A stretch of DNA of 64,000 nt from Symsagittifera roscoffensis (taxonomy: Eukaryota; Xenacoelomorpha; Acoela; Convolutidae): positions 36,375,959 to 36,439,958 of the forward strand of contig NC_087069.1 in assembly GCF_963678635.1 (NCBI RefSeq), in the 5' to 3' direction. Positions 10,334 to 20,449 of the stretch are shown piece by piece (position 1 is the stretch's first letter; every line of letters starts with the position of its first letter). Below the pieces are notes generated by a model that did no database searches, was not told the origin of the DNA, and saw nothing but the letters and a program-made list of their open reading frames with translations. A program made the position numbers and the translations under genes.

Positions 10334-13300
10334 GTAATGTTTCCAAAAAACTTTTTAAAAAAACTTTTCGAATTGATCATACTATAGAAGGTCCTGATAA
10401 ATTATTTTTCCCTACTTTCTTACCTAATTACTAAATTGGTTAGCAAATTGCTCTTGATTTGCTCTTTGAGTGATAAATTTCAACTGATCTGGAATATTGT
10501 GCAACTTGAATCTATTTTAAGTTTTCAGGATCCAATGCACAAGCAAACAACCCCCCTCCATCACCCATCCCTACCCCCTCCCCCCATCCCAAGCACTAAG
10601 TTAACATCTCCGAGTCGCATCTTTGCTTTAAACTTGCGTAAAAATCAGCGTGCAAACTATTAACTCCTGATCGAAACTTGTTGAAGTTTTCAATTGAAAG
10701 GAATATTGAAGTGGCCTCTTGTGAAGTTGATAAAGAATCTGTATTATCTTTCGAGCTGAAAGTTTAAGTTTTACAGATCATGTTATATGTAACCGTTTTG
10801 AGAGCGGTTTTTCTCACAACACAAAGATTGGCGGGCCCTAATGATAAGGCTATGATCTGCGATGATAAAACTTGATAACGTTAAAATGAGAAAGATCACA
10901 AAAATCAATCTTTTCATAGGTTAATTATTTAATCAATTTACTAGTGTACATCACAACTTAAAATTGATTTGGCAGTGTCCCCCTACACACTCAAAAAATT
11001 TGCTCGGCAATGTGTTTCACTTGCAACTGCTTACTATTATTTAAATTTTCAGTGATATTTTATAATTTTTTATTGATCAGGTGGCACATGGGAAGAATCA
11101 CCAACATGACTCAGAGACCAGACGGGTCTTATGTCTACGATGGGGAGCACGTGTTCTCTGAGAAGCATGGAAAATGGGTCACTTATCGAGGATACGAGCG
11201 GGAATTCAGGGATCTCACTTTAGACCAATTTCGGGTATCCCCCAACGCTCTCGACTCGTTCGGCGTTGACGGCGAAGATTCCTCTTCGGGTATAGAATCG
11301 CACGAATGCGACGTATTCGTTTGCTACTCGGACGCAAATACCCGACAAAACTCGAGTAAGGACTTGAACCCGCTCAGAATTATAAGCGACATGGAAGATA
11401 TTCTAGGCGTCAAGACAAATGTAAAAATTCGAAACCCTTCGCTCGCTGAGGTTGCGGTTATGATTCAAAAATGCAAAGTATTTGTTGCTTTTATTTCAAA
11501 TGAGTTTGCAAAAGACGAGCGATGTCAGCAGCAGTTTCAGTTTGCGAAAAAGTCAAAAGGGGTGCCTGTTATTCCGGTTGTTGTCGGCCAGGGTTTCGAC
11601 TGGACTCGAACCGTCGTAGGGTTGCTGATCGCCGGAGAGTTGTACATTCATTTCAAAGAAGAATCAGTCTATGATCAGAAAATGCAGGAGCTAAAAAACT
11701 CCATGAAGCGTTCCTTGGAACCAGAAAAAGAAGAAGACAACGCGGCAAATGCCACTGAGAAAGTTAAATGCAAAGCGTTTATAAGCTATTGCTGGCTTAA
11801 TTCTAATATGTCTAAGAACGCAAACGAAATCCCGTTCGTTAAAGGAAACGAATTGTGTGATCCGAGGCGAATCAAATACGACGTCGAAAAACGACTCGCA
11901 GGCGAGGGCGAAAAACTCTGGCTTGATATCGAGCAACTCGGAACTTCAAACCAAAGTGACCGAAACGCGAGTATGTTCGAGCAAATCGCGATGGGTTTGG
12001 CAAACACTAGAGTTATACTAACTTTCATAAGCACCGAGTATAGTAAAAGTGAGAATTGTAACATGGAGTTTAACCATGCGGTAAAAACAATGAAAATACC
12101 GACTATTCCGATTATCGTGGGCGAAAAAGATTCGGACGATTGGGTTCGAAGGCAAGTCGGAATGATGTTGGGTCAAATCGAAGCGCGAGACGAAAACAGC
12201 GAGCGAATTGATCTTCGAACTATTATAGATAAAAGCGAATATAATGAGAAAATTGAGGAAATTTACCAGCGAGTTTGTAAGTTCCTCGAAATGGAACCCG
12301 AAGAATCCAGTGCTCCGGAAGCCGAAGCCGCGAAAGAGCCGACAAGCGATCGGGTTCCAAAGATCGGAGATCACGTGATCTCTCACTGGAATGGGGGTCA
12401 GTTTTTCTTTTCGACTATCGTGTCATATGACAGAGAGACGATGTGCTTTACTGTCGATTGGGACGATGGCGACACGACTGGACGAGTCGTGAAGTACAAC
12501 GAAACTGCGAAAGATGTCGTGGTCGACGAGTCTGACGTCGCGATAGGAACTAAAGTTCTATTCCCTCAAGGTTCGTATAAGTTGTTCTGAATCTTTACAT
12601 TATAGTTTTATTACGTTATTTCCTTTTGGTTAAGGACCTGAAAAAAAAGGAAAACGGCAAAGAAGAGACTCCTTGACGGCTAATGATCCCAATGAACTTT
12701 TTTACAATCATTGGGCCATCTATTGCTACATCTTCTAAAGAAACACCTAGAAAACGTTTTGAAGAAACTCAAACTATGGCCCATATAAAAATCAAACATA
12801 AATAAATATGGCATGTCAAATTATTTAGGCACAATTGCCAAACCAGTTTTTATGTCAACCTGCATGTGCCGTCTTGAAAGAAGTTTTGACAACTTCAACA
12901 GATCCAGCCACTCTAAAATATCAAAAGTTATCCCTAGTCCTAAAGAAGGCACTAAAGCAACTTGTTCTAATTACCGTCCTAATTCGGGTTCACTTATTCT
13001 AGGCAAAGTTTTCGAAAAAAAAGTATTAAAAAAACTGTTAAATTTTCGCACAAAAATTTAGCCATTACAGTTAAACAAATTGTATATCAAATTAAAAACT
13101 CTATGGCTGATGCAATTGTTGAAATGTTTGAGGATCTTTTAGATTGAAAAAATAGGCAGGAGCAGGCACATTGTCCTCTATTAGATTTATCAAAAGCCTT
13201 TATTACAGTCAATCACGCCACTCCACTACAAAAGTGTTACAAATAAAGCTTGTGAGGTAATGTCTTTGTCTGAATGAAAACAATTACTATTTTTAGACAA

Positions 13301-14220
13301 TCCAGATTCCACTATGAAAGGTTTGAAGTGCCTCAGGATATTACGGTTTTTTCTTCATTTTAATGGATTGTCTAAAATTTTCAGAAGATCTGAGCATACA
13401 AATGATTGCGCTAACTGTGTCATCTCTCAACGTGAATCAGAAAACTCTTTAAATGAGGAGAACAGAATGAAATGTTTACAAGTAAAGTACGCTTAACAGC
13501 TACAAATAAAAAAGATATGAACTAGAGTCAGAAAACTCTACAACCAAATGCAAAATTTGATCCATTGATACTACATTTTTTAATCAACGTTGGGAAATCG
13601 AAGATTGTTCTATATATTCATATTAAAAATGATAACAATTCAAAAGACTGAGATTTTTTAGAGGTTGTTTTGGTGAATTGTTCACCTAAAAACAAAATAA
13701 AGTTTAGTTACTTTGTGTATTTTTGACAGTTCTTCCTCTTGACTTTTTGTTGTTTGTTTTTTTTTCGACAATTTTCCCCTTTGAAAAGAAAAACTAGCAT
13801 AAATAAATTCGCTGACAATTAGTAACTAGGACAAAATTAAGGAATGCTCTCAAACGGCACTTTCTTAACAGGCTCTCAAACCTTCAACGTCCATCAAAGT
13901 TCGGTGACCGGCAAATGATGGATGATACTAAATTATGCTTAAAATAAACCGTCATTAATAAGTGTAATAATTACTTAATTTCAACTTCAGGACAATACAA
14001 ACTGAATACAGAAGACGAAGGCTACTCTGGGTTCCGTTACTTCGAAGGAGAGATCACCGAAATGCAAGATCAGGGTGGAAGAACTCTGTATTCGGGACAC
14101 CATTCCAGGTACGACAAAGGTCAAGTGCCGAGGTTTCGAGGGGTCAAATATGAGTTTGAAGATATTCCGATTGAGAAATTGAGACTGGCGCCGAATGCAT
14201 TCGAGGTGCTCAATATTTAA
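10012..14220 (+). CDS. Tudor-like / double TIR-domain protein, three visible exons (5' incomplete)
   Basis: Proposed coding join: 10012-10333, 11081-12570 and 13991-14220, 680 residues plus stop. The splice phases agree. Exon 1 ends two bases into a codon and exon 2 supplies one; exon 2 ends one base into a codon and exon 3 supplies two. All introns are GT..AG. Domain order is a Tudor-like half (a1), a second half (b1), TIR-like domain 1, TIR-like domain 2, then a2 and b2. The a halves share the pattern WDD-x-D-x2-GRVV followed by VLF-x-QG. The b halves share an R-x-GY/KYEF core and a P-NA(L/F) ending. TIR domains act in innate signalling by self-association or as NAD-cleaving enzymes; Tudor-like folds bind peptides or nucleoprotein. 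The combined function here is unknown. The acceptor at 10010-10011 means at least one upstream exon is missing from this model. Confidence 0.72.
10334..11080. other. Intron 1 of the TIR gene
   Basis: 747 bp, starting GTAATG and ending in a T-rich tract and GATCAG. It contains a C-rich stretch at 10550-10590 and no feature I can support. Confidence 0.6.
11081..12570 (+). CDS. TIR gene, central exon: half b1, two TIR-like domains, half a2
   Basis: An uninterrupted 1,490-base exon. Roughly 11081-11260 encodes b1 (WHMGRITNM, GKWVTYRGYEREF, VSPNALDSF). TIR 1 spans about 11301-11680: CDVFVCYS strand, VFVAFISNEFAKDERC helix start and VPVIPVVVG strand. An acidic, lysine-rich linker follows. TIR 2 spans about 11766-12290: KAFISYCW, EKLWLDIEQLG (WLD motif), VILTFISTEYSKSENC and IPTIPIIVG. 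In TIR 2 the Cys is followed by x2-Glu (Glu codon 12066-12068), the arrangement used by NAD-cleaving TIRs. In TIR 1 the same place is Gln (codon 11532-11534) and the WLD motif is absent. Half a2 follows an acidic spacer from about 12355. If the intron is retained, the frame ends at TGA 12588-12590 after seven more codons. Confidence 0.85.
12801..12806 (+). promoter_or_regulatory. Possible intronic poly(A) signal AATAAA
   Basis: AATAAA lies 210 bases after the alternative stop at 12588-12590. If used, it would give a shorter transcript ending with the unspliced exon 2. In A+T-rich DNA such a hexamer is also common by chance. Confidence 0.25.
12803..13500 (+). pseudogene. LINE (non-LTR retrotransposon) reverse-transcriptase remnant
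   Basis: Translated pieces in changing frames resemble the RT domain of jockey/CR1-type LINEs, in the right order: KISKVIPSPKEGTKATCSNYRP (in part) with GKVFEKK at 12930-13025, LLDLSKAF-ITVNH at about 13175-13217, a degraded VLGP/YIND-like segment near 13335-13380, and VISQRESENSLNEEN at about 13420-13460. Frames are broken by stops and shifts between these blocks. No endonuclease domain, poly(A) tail or target duplication was recognised. The fragment is in the sense orientation of the host gene, within intron 2. Confidence 0.7.
13991..14220 (+). CDS. TIR gene, last exon: Tudor-like half b2
   Basis: The acceptor is TTCAACTTCAG ending at 13990 and the frame closes at TAA 14218-14220. The encoded text (GQYKLNTEDEGYSGFRYF, EGEITEMQDQGGRTLYSGHH, FRGVKYEFEDIPIEKLRL, APNAFEVL) aligns with b1 in exon 2, including GYE/KYEF and the P-NA ending. 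This internal repeat match is the main evidence for the exon. No AATAAA was recognised within a few hundred bases downstream. Confidence 0.75.
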
Positions 14221-15001
14221 TCTTTTTGCCCGCCAATTAAACTGTATTATCACGAAAACTGTATGTTCAGAAAGTTGCACGTTCTAAACAGCTTTTACTA
14301 TTTTACTGATTTAATCAAATTCTCACAAAAAAGTGGACTATAAATGACTTCTGTACCTTCTGTACTCTTCAGATAGTTTTGAGTTACGACATCTTTTGGT
14401 ATAACGTTACAAATGTAGGTTTTGTTCGAAAACTTTGGGTCTTGCCAGCGCATTTGTTAGTTCCTCGAAATGGAACCAGAAGAGTCCAGTTTATCGGTAG
14501 CCGAAGCTGCAAATGAGCCGACAAATGATTGAGTTGAAAAAGGAAAATTACGCTAGGCTTAAGAAAATTATATAAAAAACTGTTCAGAAAAACAGCAGCT
14601 CTGCAAAAAACTTTGGTCTGCTTCTTTCCGATCTGCAAAACAAAATTTCAATCGTGATTTACTTCTGAATGTCGCAAACAGTGTACTCAATAATAATTCA
14701 CAGAAAAAAATATAAGAACATCTCATGAAACTCCAAATTAAACTCCAAAAATCACGATGACTTATTTTACCATCTAACTGATATTTTTCAGAATTTTTCA
14801 ACATGTCTCCTTCATAGCTGTGCTATACTTCCGCCGAATTTCAATTCATTATTTGATGAAACCCTGCTGCATGAAATTTTCACTTTGCTTCATAAAATTT
14901 TTTGCGCTCAAGGAGTAACTATTTAAATATGACGCCACAAAAATAACGTGTCAAAAAATTGGTAGAAATTATTAATGAAATAGGAAGAGAGCAAACCTTT
15001 T
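14221..15001. other. 3' flank of the TIR gene
   Basis: A+T-rich sequence. Apart from the exon-2-like remnant at 14444-14537 I see no gene, RNA or repeat. Minus-strand frames of about 80 codons in this stretch have no recognisable similarity and look accidental. Confidence 0.55.
14444..14537 (+). pseudogene. Degenerate copy of part of TIR gene exon 2
   Basis: About 94 bases match exon 2 positions 12264-12358, which code for the end of TIR 2 and the acidic spacer. Shared stretches include TTCCTCGAAATGGAACC, GAGCCGACAA and GCCGAAGC. The copy has a TAG soon after its start (TTTGTTAG) and a TGA near its end (AATGATTGA), so it cannot code. It shows that a neighbouring TIR-gene copy or a partial duplication once existed. 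Confidence 0.8.
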
Positions 15002-15215
15002 TCATAGTATCTAAATCAGTTCATCTTTCGAGTCCAGTTTCATTCTAGTTGTTGCTATTTAATTTATCTATCTGTCTGGCGCTAACTAGTATTTAACCTT
15101 CGCAGTTGTGTGTCACCTTTGGTTGACCGCCATTTAGTTGTCTCCGACTAACTTTCTACATTACGGTTACTCAACTTATTGAATCAATTTAACTAATCGA
15201 AACCGCATTTTCTCA
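15002..15215 (+). repeat. 5' LTR
   Basis: It begins TCATAGTATCTAAAT, ends TTTCTCA and aligns without gaps to 20916-21129. Shared internal landmarks are TTCGAGTCCAGTTTCATTC, GGCGCTAACTAG and GGTTGACCGCCATTT. The exact left edge is uncertain by a few bases. Confidence 0.88.
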
Positions 15216-15231
15216 TGGCGCAGCCAACAGG
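15216..15231 (+). promoter_or_regulatory. Primer-binding site
   Basis: TGGCGCAGCCAACAGG follows the 5' LTR directly. A TGG start is expected for a site that pairs with the CCA end of a tRNA primer. The tRNA species was not identified. Confidence 0.6.
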
Positions 15232-15297
15232 CCAAAATGGGGGGAAAACCCACTGAGGATTTCATCGTTTTGGCCCTCAACGTTCGCAGAGCCACCA

Positions 15298-16893
15298 ATG
15301 CTATGGGAGTTTTGTTTTAACCGATTTCGAAGGGGGATGGTGGCTAAACACAGTATCAATCCGAGAAATTTTTACTATGCCAGTACGTTAACAGCAGCGC
15401 AGGATACGGCAATACCGGAGGAGGTAGACGGGAAAGATCGAATGACGTCGGAGCAAACTCTAATCTCCTCATTGTACTTGTGTCTGGGGGAGAAAGGCCA
15501 AAATGAATTGCATAAGAGGAGGCCACATCTAGATCTATCTACAACCCGGTATTCTAGGGTATTGGATACCATAGAAACGGAGTTTAAGAAAGAGCGGAAT
15601 CAAACCTATGAAACATTCCAATTATTGGCACAAAAACAACACATTGGAGAATCCTTGGAACAGTTCCATTCAGTTTTAAGCGGAATGGCCGCCCGATGCA
15701 ATTTTGGAACGCTGGAGACCAGAATTTTGCGGGATGTTTTCAATGTGAACATGAATAAAAGAGAGGCACAGAACGAGCTATGCCGTTCAACAAAGACACC
15801 AGAGGAGGTGTACCGTATTGTGTTGTCATATGAACGTGGATATAAGTATGCTAAATCATATGGATTGGCAACCGGGGGAGCAACAACCAGCGGCACCACC
15901 GGTGTTACTGGAGCGTTTCAAACAAAAACGGAACCGGTGGGGACAATCCGAGGAGGATATCAAAATAATAGACAGCGCGGGCGTGTATCGTTCAGGGGAC
16001 GAGCACACATAAGAGGAGGAGCATCTAAAAGGTGTTATAATTGTTCTAGATGCCCAGCCAAAAATGCGACTTGTAATTTCTGCCGAAAGACGGGACATTA
16101 CGAGGAAATTTGTCGGGGAAAGCGGACAAACCGGGGAAGACCTGCGGTGGGACTATTTCAAAACCAGGAGGATGTGGATGCCAGTGAGATAGGAGACGCT
16201 GAGGATACCTATTCGCAACATGAAAATTCAGTCGGATGGGTTAACACACCGGAAAAGAGGCAACGATCGTGGGATTCAGTCATCTCAGGAGACTATGTTG
16301 TAATGGCTATCAAATCTCGGAGGGAAGCTGAATTGAAAGTGTCCGGCGCTCGACTATCAATTAAGATAAATGGTAAGCAAACGAACGTCTGGATAGATAG
16401 CGGATCACCGATCTCAATATTCACAGTTGGAGAGCTGAAACGTACGTTGGACACCGCAAGCGTAAGCGTGAACGCGCCAGCACCGAAGGACGACGAGTTC
16501 AGGGATTACGGAAACAATCCTTTACGGCTGCTACGAAAGATGAACGTATCATTGGAGATAAACGGATGGGTGACTGACGCGAACATGAAAGTAATAGGAG
16601 GCAACACACCGTCGATTATTGGGAGAGATCTAATGCCGAATCTGGGATTGCAGACAGTGCAAAGAACACCGGAGGAGAAGGTGATGTCAGTACAAGGAGA
16701 ACAACCGGGGGCCGAAACAACAGGAGAGGAGGATCCATTAGATCCCTGGCAGACTTATTTCAGTAAGCAATTTAACAATCTTTTTCATAGAGTCGGAAAA
16801 ATTGAAAATTTTAAGGTACACGCGGAATTTTTCGAAACGCTAATTACCGATTCAACAAAAAGGACGGAGAGTACCGATCACATTGCAAGATAA
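15298..16893 (+). CDS. Gag-protease frame of the LTR element
   Basis: An open frame of 531 codons. The N-terminal and central part is gag-like and helical. A zinc knuckle of the form C-x2-C-x4-H-x4-C is at 16072-16113, preceded by an RG-rich basic stretch. An aspartic protease follows, with the active-site DSG triplet starting at 16396 and a later IIGRDL strand. The true gag start is uncertain. An ATG at 15215-15217, overlapping the LTR end, is in another frame and stops after 13 codons, so the 5' part of gag may be frameshifted. The frame closes at 16891-16893 before RT, and the pol sequence continues in a different frame. Confidence 0.8.
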   Translation: MLWEFCFNRFRRGMVAKHSINPRNFYYASTLTAAQDTAIPEEVDGKDRMTSEQTLISSLYLCLGEKGQNELHKRRPHLDLSTTRYSRVLDTIETEFKKERNQTYETFQLLAQKQHIGESLEQFHSVLSGMAARCNFGTLETRILRDVFNVNMNKREAQNELCRSTKTPEEVYRIVLSYERGYKYAKSYGLATGGATTSGTTGVTGAFQTKTEPVGTIRGGYQNNRQRGRVSFRGRAHIRGGASKRCYNCSRCPAKNATCNFCRKTGHYEEICRGKRTNRGRPAVGLFQNQEDVDASEIGDAEDTYSQHENSVGWVNTPEKRQRSWDSVISGDYVVMAIKSRREAELKVSGARLSIKINGKQTNVWIDSGSPISIFTVGELKRTLDTASVSVNAPAPKDDEFRDYGNNPLRLLRKMNVSLEINGWVTDANMKVIGGNTPSIIGRDLMPNLGLQTVQRTPEEKVMSVQGEQPGAETTGEEDPLDPWQTYFSKQFNNLFHRVGKIENFKVHAEFFETLITDSTKRTESTDHIAR

Positions 16894-17670
16894 GGTTGAT
16901 AAGGAAATTAGTAAACTTTTGTAGCAAGGGCATATAAAAAAACTGGAAGACTGTTCGGATATGTACTTTGTCTCTCCAATTGTAATAAAAGTGAAAAAGA
17001 TGGATCAGTAAAATTAGCGCTAGAATCCAGGGAGCTGAACAAACAAGTCCACAAGAATAAATATCAAATGCCTAATATTGAAGAGCTCATGGATGTTGTA
17101 GGACAAACGATAAGCGAACGAAAACCAGGGGATGTATACTTTTCTACAATGGACCTTACGTATGCGTACGGTCAACTATCACTTAGTCCAAAAACGAGCG
17201 TCCAGTGCAATTTTTCGCTAGTGGGAGGAAAATCAACGGGCACGTATCGTTTTCGAACGGGGCTCTACGGCCTCACAACCATGCCAGCGGAAATCCAAAG
17301 AGTAATGGATACAATCCTTTCGAAATTTCCACAGGCACACGCATTCGTTGATGACATCTTGGTTGTCACCAAAGGCACGGAAGTTGAGCATATCTCGGCG
17401 GTCGAGAAAAATTTGCGGAAGTTAGATCGAGAAAATATGTCGCTTAAATTTACTAAATGTCAATTTGCGCGGAAAGAATGTGAATGGTTGGAGTATAAAA
17501 TAACTTGCACCGGAATTACGCCGCTAATCCGAAAAACGGAACCGATCGAGTCTCTAAAAGCACCTGAAACGGTGTCGCATTTAAAATCCTTTATGGGCTC
17601 CAATCATAGCCTACACAAATACCTCCCAGCACTCGCGGAATCGTCACCATTTATTAAGCAGAAAAAATGA
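16894..17670 (+). pseudogene. Reverse transcriptase of the LTR element, broken
   Basis: RT similarity starts just after the gag-protease stop, in another frame. It is interrupted by a TAG at 16922-16924 and a shift near 17000-17010, then runs open from 17068 to 17670. The first catalytic Asp is at 17152-17154 (in MDLTYAY) and the FVDD box, a variant of YVDD, is at 17344-17355. The SLKFTKCQF and FMGS segments mark the palm/thumb end. A further shift separates it from RNase H. Confidence 0.85.
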
Positions 17671-18250
17671 ATATATTTGGACTAGTGAGTGTCAAATATC
17701 ATTCGAGAATCTAAGAAAGCAGGTGGCAAACATAGTGGAACTTGGGCATTTTGATATACACCGCGACACAAGAATTGTCTGTGACGCTAGTCATAACGGG
17801 CTCGGTGCGGTTCTTGAACAACTAAATTCCGACGGTTGGAGGCCGATATCCTTCGCATCCCAGTATTTAAACGAGGCGGAGAAAAATCATTCTACAAACG
17901 AATTAGAGATGCTTGCAGTTGTGTGGGGGGCGGAGTATTTCCGAAACTATGTGTTGAGGAGAAAATTTTTAATCGTTACGGACCATAAAGCTCTTGTGTC
18001 GTTGCTAAATGGGAACAAGAAAAAGAACAAGACGATGTTTAGCAGATTAACCAGATGTTTAGATCGTCTAATACCGTTTGATTTTCAAGTGGAGCACAAA
18101 ACCGGAGCAAAAATTGGTTTCGCAGATTATCTATCGAGGCACCCAAGTTCGGACGCTAAACCGGTCAGCACATATGATAGTATGTTTACGGTGGCGAAAA
18201 TTAGTCAAATTAGATCCGCCCTCGGATTTGAAAAGGAAATTTTTCCATAG
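17671..18250 (+). pseudogene. RNase H domain of the LTR element
   Basis: The frame 17723-18250 contains the four acidic positions of retroelement RNase H in order: Asp in VCDAS, Glu in NELEMLAV, Asp in VTDHKAL and Asp in FADYLSRHP. The domain itself looks intact but is separated by frameshifts from RT before it and from the integrase side after it. Confidence 0.85.
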
Positions 18251-18872
18251 GTAGACTCGAGTCTCCAAAGGCTAATATATATAAACGCGTTTGTAATATA
18301 TCGAATATCAAACAGCCGGTAGAGGGCGAAGGATCATGGGGTGGAAATTGGACCTATCACAGAGCGACAAATTGCATTTCCGGCAGATCAGTTAAGCCTA
18401 GTGAAAACTTAATTGGGACTATTATTGAGACAAATTTTGTTTACTCAAACTCAAGTACAAACATTCAACATTCAAAATCTAATTTATTTATGGAACGGAA
18501 GATCGGAAAATTATTGGAACGACACCCCAGCATTAGTAGTAGCGATGAAATAGAGGAGATCGACCAGGATATGCAAGCAGTCACCACAGAAGTCCGGATC
18601 ACTAAGAGTAACACCATTATTTCCATTCCTTCGGTTTATCCAGGCGAAAGTTATCCACCGGTTAATCCAGAAAATCGCGTTATGTCGGTTATTCCGAGAA
18701 ATTGCAAAATGGTTAGTAAACAAACCGCCCTTCCAGAACTGTTTAATCTTCGATTTATCGAATCGCATTATAATTCAGATCCTCAACTCCAAGCAATCAT
18801 TGAAATGATTCAGTGCAAAGACCAACATTTACACACAAAAATTGCAGCTATGAGTAAATATTATGCCCAGTA
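18251..18872 (+). pseudogene. Pol linker between RNase H and integrase
   Basis: 18251-18489 has no long frame. 18490-18872 encodes about 127 residues in one frame, with an acidic serine-rich start and LFNLRFIESHYNSDPQLQAI near its end, which resembles the pre-integrase linker of related elements. A stop just before 18873 and a frame change separate it from the integrase. No catalytic motif is expected here. Confidence 0.55.
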
Positions 18873-20081
18873 GTGAAAGACGGAGGCTTATGTATGGATG
18901 AGAGACTAGTCATTCCACACACTTTGCAAGCGGCTGTGAATAACAGATTCCACTATTATCACCATGGGAAATCGAGTATGTATGACGCGGCCAAAGACAT
19001 CTGGTACCCGTACATGTTCCGCAGCTTAGCGACAATCGCAGGAAATTGTCAAAAATGCACATCAGCTGGTAAGAATTTGAAAAACATGTGTTCGAAAGGG
19101 GATGTAGGGAAAATACCTGAGCCCAAAGAACCGAATGAATCGGTGCAATTAGACTTTTGGAGGCCAATTAATTATTTAAAGGAATCCAAAAAGAATGTTC
19201 TGGTGGCCGTGGATCGGTTTTCTCGTTGGCCATCGGCTATGGTGTGTAATTCAAATCGGTCGGACAAAATCGTAAAAATTTTAAAAGCATACATTATTGC
19301 CCACGGAGTTGCGCGACAAATCCGAGTTGACAAGGGAACGCACTTTATGTCCAAGGAGGTCCGAGGCTTCTGTCATAAAGAAGGAGTTGAAATGCTTACC
19401 ACGCCAGTTAACGATCATCGGGCAACAGGGTGCGTCGAGCGGACAATTGGCAGCATCAAGAATTCAGTGCTAACGTATGCGCGGGAGGAAAAACCGGAAC
19501 CCTTGGATCGGATGGTTGAAAGGGCCCTCGGTGCTTTAAGATTCGCCAAAAACGCCACCCTGAAAATAACACCATTTGAAGCGCACCACGGTCGGGAAGC
19601 TAACACGGTCCTCAGGAACTTGACCAAAAAGCCATCATTAAGGAATCTAAGTTGGGAAAAGGTAATACGCTCAAAATCTAACTGTTTAGATGAACGAGAC
19701 CCCAACACTCAAGCGATGCCAGAACAGATGGACACAAACTGGGGAGTCCGATCTGATACGGAATATGATGTGAATAACATGCGCCACCCAATGAGACTGG
19801 CTGATGACCGGATTGCTAGTCAGGACAATGAACCCGGGATTGTTCGGGCCTCGGATGAACCAGCCTCAATACCACCAGTGGTATTCATGCAGTGGACAGG
19901 AGAGCGAAATCTGAATAGGTATAAACCATTGAAATCCAGTATAATAAATCAGAGTGAACATACTTTTAAAATGAGTAATGGTGCTGTGCTTAGAAAATCT
20001 GGAGTAGCACTAAAACGGACGACTATTCATAAGAAAAGGCGCCGGGCCAAATCGCTACACCACCAACGCCGTGGGACCTGA
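18873..20081 (+). pseudogene. Integrase of the LTR element, triad retained
   Basis: A 402-codon frame. The zinc-binding HHCC part is visible as HYYHHG and CQKC at about 18950-19060. The DDE core has Asp at 19152-19154, Asp at 19329-19331 and Glu at 19437-19439. There are 35 residues between the second Asp and the Glu, the canonical DD35E spacing. Later text (ALGALRFAKNATLKITPFEAHHGREAN, in part) is typical of the C-terminal side of Ty3/Gypsy integrases in animals. The frame is intact but cut off from the rest of pol by stops, so no functional polyprotein is expected. Confidence 0.85.
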
Positions 20082-20449
20082 CACGGAAGTTATTGGCGAA
20101 CCAACCTAGCAGCTCAAAAGGCACTGCGCGAACCTACCAACGCACCGTAGGAAAACGATCTAAACTCCAAATCAGGGACAATGTGGAGGATTCGGAATCG
20201 GACGAGGATGACTATTTACCGCTGGCAACGACAAGACAAGCTATCGAAACGACAAATGAGGGCAAACCGGGAGCGGATGTTGAAGGGGAGAGACAAGGAA
20301 CGTCTGGTGGGGGACAAGATCAAGTACCGACGGAGACGATAACGATTCGACCGAGCAATTACGAGACGGCGACAGAGTGTACGATTGCACGAGAGGCGGA
20401 AACGGAGACCAACCGGAGGAAAGACGACACCACGGAAAATACGCCATAG
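20082..20449 (+). pseudogene. Charged C-terminal tail region after integrase
   Basis: A frame at 20093-20449 encodes a low-complexity, acidic and threonine-rich segment (DNVEDSESDEDDY and many E/T/R residues). It starts 11 bases after the integrase stop and may be the frameshifted end of pol. No domain is recognised. Confidence 0.4.

Larger units (their letters stand above)
12571..13990. other. Intron 2 of the TIR gene
   Basis: 1,420 bp between donor GTTCGT (after CAAG) and acceptor CAACTTCAG. The donor is not a strong match to consensus, and a better-looking GTATAAGT lies five bases downstream but gives the wrong phase. The chosen donor restores the repeat pattern FPQG-x-YK that is also seen in exon 1. 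The intron holds a LINE remnant at about 12803-13500; the rest is A+T-rich with no feature seen. Confidence 0.6.

Noticed and set aside
10436-10663. 75-codon frame in intron 1
   Set aside because: Lies wholly within the intron and crosses a C-rich low-complexity run; no similarity to the gene.
12575-12582. Better-looking donor GTATAAGT for intron 2
   Set aside because: It does not give the phase needed by the last exon, while the weaker donor at 12571 restores the internal repeat pattern.
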